Shown here one piece after another: positions 59,893 through 64,000 of a DNA stretch of 64,000 nt. This DNA is from an uncultured Lachnospiraceae bacterium (lineage in GTDB: Bacteria > Bacillota > Clostridia > Lachnospirales > Lachnospiraceae). The stretch lies in contig CALWBQ010000016.1 in the NCBI GenBank assembly GCA_944376125.1, forward strand, positions 62,001 to 126,000, given 5' to 3'. The position numbers were made by a program, and so were the translations under genes. Under the pieces are notes generated by a model, which was not told where the DNA came from, searched no databases, and was given only the letters and a program-made list of their open reading frames with translations. Within the stretch, counting starts at the first letter, position 1; each line of letters begins with the position of its first letter.

Positions 59893-60883
59893 TGACCGGC
59901 CCTCTCAGAAGCCTCCGCACATAGTCCCCCAGCTCTCCCCAGATCAGTTGTTCCAGATAATCCTCCCTGCGGCTGAAATTGCTGTGGTAGGGAAGTTTCA
60001 GCTTTTGAATCCGCTTCTTCAGACTCTGACGCCCCGAGTCCTCCAGATACTCTTCAAATATCTCGATTTTTGCCGCAGAGATAACATCCTCTTTGATAGG
60101 CATGTACACAGTCTGACACCCGTCTAAAATCTCAGCGGCCAGTCTCCCAAACTGCCCGATATCGGCAATCACCGCATCGTACACTCCTTCTCTGGACAGA
60201 CAGGACAAAAAACCTGTAACGGTCTCCGCAGTCACATTGGCCAGATCCTCTGGATAACGGGCAGGAGCTATGTAGTCAAGTCCTCCCCATGTATAGACCA
60301 TGGTTGCCAGTTTAACCCAGTTATAGTTGCCCTGCCGATAATAATAAAGCGCATCCGACAGATTTCCTTTAAAGCTCTCAGGCATCAGCTTTGCCAGAGC
60401 AGAGCAGTCCTCCAGATTTAGGTACAGCACCTTATGATCCCGGGACATAATCTGTCCCAGCGCCAGGCAAAATGATGTCTTCAGACAGCGGTTCACCGGA
60501 GAATATACACCAATGAGCCTTGCCGGAGTCCCTGTTGCAGAGGTCTCCGCTTCTGGAACCGCTGCATAGCACGCCATTACTTCCCGCAAAATTCCCTCTG
60601 CAGACTGATATTTATATATACTGGTCTGACCCTTCTCCACCGGAAGCAGTTCCCCATCTGACAGAGTCAAGATCTGACGGGCAGGACAATCTTTTACCAA
60701 CTCTCTGGCCCCCACATCTACCAGCAAAATTTCTACCGGATTTTCTTCCATATATCGCTTCAGTCTCTCAATAGACGTAAATGCAATAATGGTAAAGGGA
60801 ACTGTCTCCTTTTGATTTGCCACTTTCGCAAATCGGTCGGCATAAAAAGGGTCTACATCATACACTGCGATCACTCGCTTCAT
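59873..60883 (-). CDS. TadZ/CpaE-like localisation ATPase with degenerate P-loop
   Basis: 336 aa. The N-terminal 100 residues form a receiver-like domain (VIAVYDVDPFYADRF, VEILLVDVGA) as in CpaE; residues about 125-330 form a MinD-like domain with YLNLEDCSALAKLMP, AVIADIGQFG and VYMPIKEDVISA. The P-loop region reads GVYSPVNRCLKTSFCLALG, so only the final Lys-Thr is kept. TadZ proteins place the pilus at the pole. AGGAAAG precedes the ATG. Confidence 0.85.
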   Translation of the reverse strand: MKRVIAVYDVDPFYADRFAKVANQKETVPFTIIAFTSIERLKRYMEENPVEILLVDVGARELVKDCPARQILTLSDGELLPVEKGQTSIYKYQSAEGILREVMACYAAVPEAETSATGTPARLIGVYSPVNRCLKTSFCLALGQIMSRDHKVLYLNLEDCSALAKLMPESFKGNLSDALYYYRQGNYNWVKLATMVYTWGGLDYIAPARYPEDLANVTAETVTGFLSCLSREGVYDAVIADIGQFGRLAAEILDGCQTVYMPIKEDVISAAKIEIFEEYLEDSGRQSLKKRIQKLKLPYHSNFSRREDYLEQLIWGELGDYVRRLLRGPVNEQNPE

Positions 60884-60920
60884 AATCTATCTTTCCTCCA
60901 TATCTGTTTTCTCCAGAGAA

Positions 60921-61427
60921 TCACCGCAGTCCTCCCAAACAGGCTGCCGCCAAAAAACCTCCCGCCATGCAGACAGCCAGGGGTACTGTCGCCTGATATC
61001 CTTCCTCCTCTATCTTGTAGTAAGGAATTCTCTGTCTTGTTTGAATTGTTTGCCTGATCCAGGCATACAGATGGGCCATTCGCTGCAGTCCCTGCCTCTG
61101 AAAACAGAGTTTTCCCAAGGACCACAATGCCCCGATGACAAACCCGGCCGCAATCGTAAAAAGACCAGCCCGGATTCCCAGAAATCCGCATGTCAGAGCC
61201 ATCAGTTTACAGTCTCCAGCCCCAATCATCCGGAAATAGAATAAAAGAAAACTTCCACTGGCCGTAGCTGCGGCTGCGGCCAAAAAAAACGCAAAGCGCT
61301 GCGGCCCGCTAAAGGCAGCCAGAACCAGCCAAAACAGCAGCCAGCTATTGGGAATCTTGTGAATAAAAAAATCCCAGGCCGCAGCTCCTGCCAGCAGCGC
61401 TCCTGCTTCTAACAGCCATATGTCAAT
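60921..61427 (-). CDS. A24 prepilin peptidase, apparent AUU start
   Basis: 168 aa as read from ATT at 61427-61425, which has GGAGG 8 nt upstream and an in-frame TGA 18 nt before. No ATG, GTG or TTG lies in frame before the first catalytic motif AAWDFFIHKIPN; the second is MIGAGDCKLMA. Starting at the in-frame TTG at 61283 would lose the first catalytic aspartate. The gene opens the Tad operon, about 125 nt after its promoter. An ATG 6 nt downstream of the ATT is in another frame and soon stops. Alternatively an A24 variant is being translated from another non-standard codon or via a frameshift. Confidence 0.8.
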   Translation of the reverse strand: MDIWLLEAGALLAGAAAWDFFIHKIPNSWLLFWLVLAAFSGPQRFAFFLAAAAATASGSFLLFYFRMIGAGDCKLMALTCGFLGIRAGLFTIAAGFVIGALWSLGKLCFQRQGLQRMAHLYAWIRQTIQTRQRIPYYKIEEEGYQATVPLAVCMAGGFLAAACLGGLR

Positions 61428-61556
61428 ACTCCTCCCCTCCTTTCACCGTTTCCGTTCAATAAATTTTTCAGCAGTTTTTGAAATCTTCGCCTGATAAAGG
61501 CCGATACCGGTATCCCCGGCATAATATATGATAATAAGAATTTGAAGTGTGACTCT

Positions 61557-61585
61557 ATTATGCCTTCTTTAGGCCGATTTGTCAA
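61557..61585 (-). promoter_or_regulatory. Promoter of the Tad operon
   Basis: On the minus strand TTGACA, 17 nt, CATAAT. The 5' leader would be about 125 nt and includes the palindrome GATACCGGTATC. Confidence 0.75.
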
Positions 61586-61688
61586 CCCTGTTTTTTATTT
61601 TTATTTCTGCACCCAGGGACAGCTCCGCATGTATATAAAATTCTATCTTCTCACCCCGCTGGTTTTTGTACTTTTTGCATATTTTTCA

Positions 61689-61717
61689 TTGACGTTTTGC
61701 CGTGATAATGGTAAAAT
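61689..61717 (+). promoter_or_regulatory. Promoter of the arsR-type gene
   Basis: TTGACG, 17 nt, TAAAAT. The expected transcription start falls inside the palindrome at 61721-61744. Confidence 0.75.
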
Positions 61718-61720
61718 ATG

Positions 61721-61744
61721 CTTGGTTTAATTTTTTAAACCAAG
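61721..61744 (+). promoter_or_regulatory. Probable ArsR operator
   Basis: CTTGGTTTAA, 4 nt, TTAAACCAAG is a perfect 10-bp inverted repeat placed at the transcription start, just before the ribosome site AAGGAGG. The position suits autorepression. Confidence 0.65.
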
Positions 61745-61756
61745 GAGGGGCAGCGC

Positions 61757-62092
61757 ATGGATGAACTGACTAATCTAAAAAAGCAATTCTATGACTGTAT
61801 GCCTCTTTTTATTGCCCTGGGAGATGAAGTTCGGCTGGGTATCGTAGCTGCTCTTTCAAATTCCTTTTCCGATGGCCGGCAAGGGATGAATGTAAACGAA
61901 ATTACCCAAAAGACCAGTCTCTCCCGTCCTGCAGTCTCCCATCATCTGAAAATATTGAAGGATGCTGGTTTTATCTCCTCCCGTCAGGAAGGGACTTCTA
62001 ACGTCTATTTTCTAACCATAGAGGAGCCTACCCGGCAGCTGATGGAGCTGGGACGTCTGCTCCAAAAAAACTTCATGGAATCTGAACCATGA
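61757..62092 (+). CDS. ArsR-family transcriptional regulator
   Basis: 111 aa with the winged-helix core (LGDEVRLGIVAAL, NEITQKTSLSRPAVSHHLKIL, GFISSRQEGTSNVYF). The metal-binding cysteines of ArsR/SmtB proteins are absent; the only Cys is near residue 14, so it may sense a non-metal signal. AAGGAGG lies 8 nt before the ATG. It precedes DUF2508 and the GH13/glgB genes on the same strand. Confidence 0.88.
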   Translation: MDELTNLKKQFYDCMPLFIALGDEVRLGIVAALSNSFSDGRQGMNVNEITQKTSLSRPAVSHHLKILKDAGFISSRQEGTSNVYFLTIEEPTRQLMELGRLLQKNFMESEP

Positions 62093-62147
62093 ATAATTTT
62101 CCATTTCCCAGTTATACTAACATTATCAAAAACTGGGAGATGATGAA

Positions 62148-62366
62148 ATGATCCGACTGCGGAAAAAAGGCGCTTCTTTCTCTATAGAGAATCAGCTTCT
62201 CCTTGCAGAGATTGAGCGCAGCAAACGCGCTATTTTATCGGCGCAGAACCAATTTGAGCAGGTGGTGGATCCCACCTTAATTGACTGCTATATCTACGAA
62301 TTAAACGCAGCACAGCTGCGCTATCAGTTTCTCCTGAGAAGGCTGAAAAGTCAGGAGACAGCATGA
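62148..62366 (+). CDS. DUF2508 family protein (YaaL-like)
   Basis: 72 aa, almost all helical. The family pattern is visible: LLAEIERSKRAILSAQNQFEQ, then DPTLIDCYIYELNAAQLRYQFLL. YaaL is a small Firmicute protein usually next to recR/bofA, function unknown. Here it lies between arsR and the GH13 gene. Confidence 0.87.
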   Translation: MIRLRKKGASFSIENQLLLAEIERSKRAILSAQNQFEQVVDPTLIDCYIYELNAAQLRYQFLLRRLKSQETA

Positions 62367-62418
62367 GCCATGCTTTTTTCATCCCGCTCATGCATAAATG
62401 TTTAGGAGGTTAAGCACC

Positions 62419-63756
62419 ATGAGTACTTGGTATGAAAAAAGCGTATTTTATCACATGTATCCCCTTGGCATGACCGGAGCCCCGAAAGAGAACCTTGGCG
62501 ACCATGTTGAACATCGGTTTCAAGAATTGGACCAGTGGATCCCCCACATCCGTTCCCTGGGATGCACTGCCGTCTACATTGGGCCTCTTTTTCAGTCCAG
62601 CACCCACGGTTATGATACCTGGGATTACAAAAAAGTGGATCGGCGCCTGGGGGATAATGGTGATTTTAAAACTTTTACAGACCTCTGCCACAAATCCGGC
62701 ATAAAAGTGGTCGTAGACGGCGTCTTCAATCACACCGGGAGAGAATTTTTTGCCTTCCGGGATATTCAGGACAAACGGTGGGATTCCCCCTATAAGGACT
62801 GGTACAAGGGCGTTAATTTTGGCTGGAACAGCCCCAAAGGCGACCCCTTCGGGTATGAAGCCTGGCAGGGACACTTCGAACTCCCCTGCCTGAATCTTCA
62901 AAATCCGGCAGTCAGACAGTATCTCTTTGATGTCGTCCGATTCTGGATCGATGAATTTGATATTGATGGAATCCGTCTGGACTGCGCCAATGTCCTTGAC
63001 TTTGGATTCATGGAAGAACTTCGGCGGGAAACTGAACAAATGAAAACGGATTTCTGGCTTATGGGGGAAGTGATTCACGGTGATTACTCTCGCTGGGTCA
63101 ATCCAAAAATGCTCCATTCTGTCACAAATTATGAACTCCACAAAAGCCTGTATTCTGGATTTAATGACCATAACTTCTTTGAAATTGCCCACAACGTCCG
63201 GCGTCTGGAGGCTATCGGCAGGGATCTGTACACCTTTGTGGACAATCACGATGAAGACCGGATCGCCAGCAAATTGAAAAATAAAGACCATTTGTTTCCT
63301 ATCTATCTCTGTCTCTTCACCCTGCCCGGAATACCTTCTGTCTATTACGGAGGCGAGTGGGCCGTCGAAGGCCAGAGAACAAATTGGAGTGATGAAGCTC
63401 TCCGGCCATGTATTTCCATCAGTGAGGCTGCGGCACGCCACTGTCAGCTCACAGACCAGATCGCACTGCTGGGCAAAATTCACACAGAAGAGCCGGCGTT
63501 TCACCATGGCCGCTACCAGGAACTGCTCCTCACCAACCGCCAGTATGCCTACGCCCGCCACAGTGACGATGGCTTAGCCGTTATTATAGCTGTAAACAAC
63601 GATGAACATTCTGCTGATATCACCGTACCGATGCCCGTACAGGCCGATGAATATATTGATCTTTTCACAGGCTTTTCCGCACCGGTACAGGAAAATAAAA
63701 TCACTCTGTCTTTGAATCCCTGCAGCGGAACTATCCTGAAGCTCTGCAGAAACTAA
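62419..63756 (+). CDS. GH13 alpha-amylase family enzyme
   Basis: 445 aa from the ATG 9 nt after AGGAGG. No signal peptide. GH13 regions: VVDGVFNHTG, DGIRLDCAN (nucleophile Asp), LMGEVIHGDY (acid Glu) and VDNHDEDR. At 445 aa it is a compact three-domain enzyme without extra N-domains. It is followed 21 bp later by glgB, so it probably acts on glycogen or maltodextrins. Confidence 0.9.
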   Translation: MSTWYEKSVFYHMYPLGMTGAPKENLGDHVEHRFQELDQWIPHIRSLGCTAVYIGPLFQSSTHGYDTWDYKKVDRRLGDNGDFKTFTDLCHKSGIKVVVDGVFNHTGREFFAFRDIQDKRWDSPYKDWYKGVNFGWNSPKGDPFGYEAWQGHFELPCLNLQNPAVRQYLFDVVRFWIDEFDIDGIRLDCANVLDFGFMEELRRETEQMKTDFWLMGEVIHGDYSRWVNPKMLHSVTNYELHKSLYSGFNDHNFFEIAHNVRRLEAIGRDLYTFVDNHDEDRIASKLKNKDHLFPIYLCLFTLPGIPSVYYGGEWAVEGQRTNWSDEALRPCISISEAAARHCQLTDQIALLGKIHTEEPAFHHGRYQELLLTNRQYAYARHSDDGLAVIIAVNNDEHSADITVPMPVQADEYIDLFTGFSAPVQENKITLSLNPCSGTILKLCRN

Positions 63757-63777
63757 AGGCAGAAGGGAGGAATCATC

Positions 63778-64000
63778 ATGCCGCGAAAAAAAAGCAAACA
63801 GGCCGGAACAGGGTTCATAACTGATATGGACCGCTATCTGTTCGGCCAGGGCACTCACTATGAAATATTTGAAAAGCTGGGCTGCCATCCAAAAACCTTT
63901 AAAAAGCAGGAGGGAATGTACTTTGCCGTCTGGGCACCCCATGCCGCCAAAGTCAGCCTTGTAGGTGACTTTAATGGCTGGAATCCCGATGTCAATCCCA
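63778..64000 (+). CDS. glgB: 1,4-alpha-glucan branching enzyme GlgB (5' end)
   Basis: The first 74 residues are visible. After a basic start (PRKKSKQAG), the segment MDRYLFGQGTHYEIFEKLG and the CBM48 domain YFAVWAPHAAKVSLVGDFNGWNP are those of GlgB. The gene runs off the right edge. It forms alpha-1,6 branches in glycogen. GGGAGG precedes the ATG by 8 nt. Confidence 0.92.
   Translation, partial: MPRKKSKQAGTGFITDMDRYLFGQGTHYEIFEKLGCHPKTFKKQEGMYFAVWAPHAAKVSLVGDFNGWNPDVNP

Larger units (their letters stand above)
61428..61756. other. Divergent regulatory region between the Tad operon and arsR
   Basis: No gene was seen. It contains the Tad promoter on minus, the arsR promoter and operator on plus, and a palindrome GATACCGGTATC at about 61503-61514 in the Tad leader. 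Confidence 0.5.

Noticed and set aside
62410..63561. 383-aa ORF antisense to the GH13 gene
   Set aside because: It lies wholly opposite a gene with clear catalytic motifs and has no ribosome site; long antisense frames are common in GC-balanced genes.
1..64000. CRISPR arrays, insertion sequences, integrases or prophage genes
   Set aside because: No spaced direct-repeat arrays, transposase or phage motifs were seen; the only dispersed repeat is the 51-bp element.

Overview
The window looks like a chromosomal segment of a saccharolytic, sporulation-lineage member of the Clostridia, most likely Lachnospiraceae. The reasons are: sporulation genes (spoIIE-like, yabP, yabQ, cwlD-like) in Bacillus/Clostridium gene order, strong AGGAGG ribosome sites with frequent GTG/TTG starts, a YesM/YesN-regulated pectin locus, formate-lyase fermentation genes and a monoderm Tad pilus operon with DUF5702 and FHA proteins. 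No phage, IS element or CRISPR array was seen.

Layout. 1-12.3 kb: a pectin/rhamnogalacturonan oligosaccharide locus on the minus strand (two solute-binding lipoproteins, two CUT1 permeases, GH105, GH28, a cupin, a partial TIM-barrel isomerase), facing its divergent YesM/YesN two-component system. 12.3-15 kb: tRNA-Leu and tRNA-Tyr, and a GH13 amylase. 15-24 kb: conserved housekeeping/sporulation block (ftsH, hpt, tilS, spoIIE-like, divIC, yabQ, yabP, rqcP, hup, mazG-like, rpsR, ssb, rpsF). 24-31 kb: phosphoesterase, DUF951, aldo/keto reductase, sirtuin, GNAT, DUF2156, and a sugar 1-kinase/nucleotidyltransferase pair. 31-40 kb: AraC regulator, cell-wall amidase, phosphoesterase lipoprotein, GH18, then a Ser/Thr kinase-ATPase pair and mecA. 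40-45 kb: DUF1858, a pyruvate formate-lyase encoded in three pieces, its activase and a ferredoxin. 45-51 kb: C26 amidotransferase, MerR, two envelope proteins, murG, sigma factor, HIT, rhomboid. 51-61.4 kb: an eleven-gene Tad/Flp pilus operon. 61.7-64 kb: ArsR, DUF2508, GH13 and the start of glgB.

The two most notable points are these. (1) The pyruvate formate-lyase large chain stops just before the glycyl-radical domain. That domain is a separate 81-aa protein, with an 86-aa related protein lacking the radical glycine between them; all three have their own ribosome sites and are followed by pflA. (2) The Tad operon has no outer-membrane parts, two prepilin peptidases (one with an apparent AUU start), a TadC fused to an Ig-like outer domain, a TadE with an Ada-like Cys/His tail and an FHA protein. 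A distant kinase fused to an ATPase-like domain, plus a second ATPase with the same lysine-less P-loop, may be its signalling partner. Other points are a 51-bp palindrome-bearing repeat present twice in inverted orientation, a SpoIIE lacking its membrane domain behind a 21-bp-spaced promoter, and a promoter at 40.57 kb with no gene behind it.
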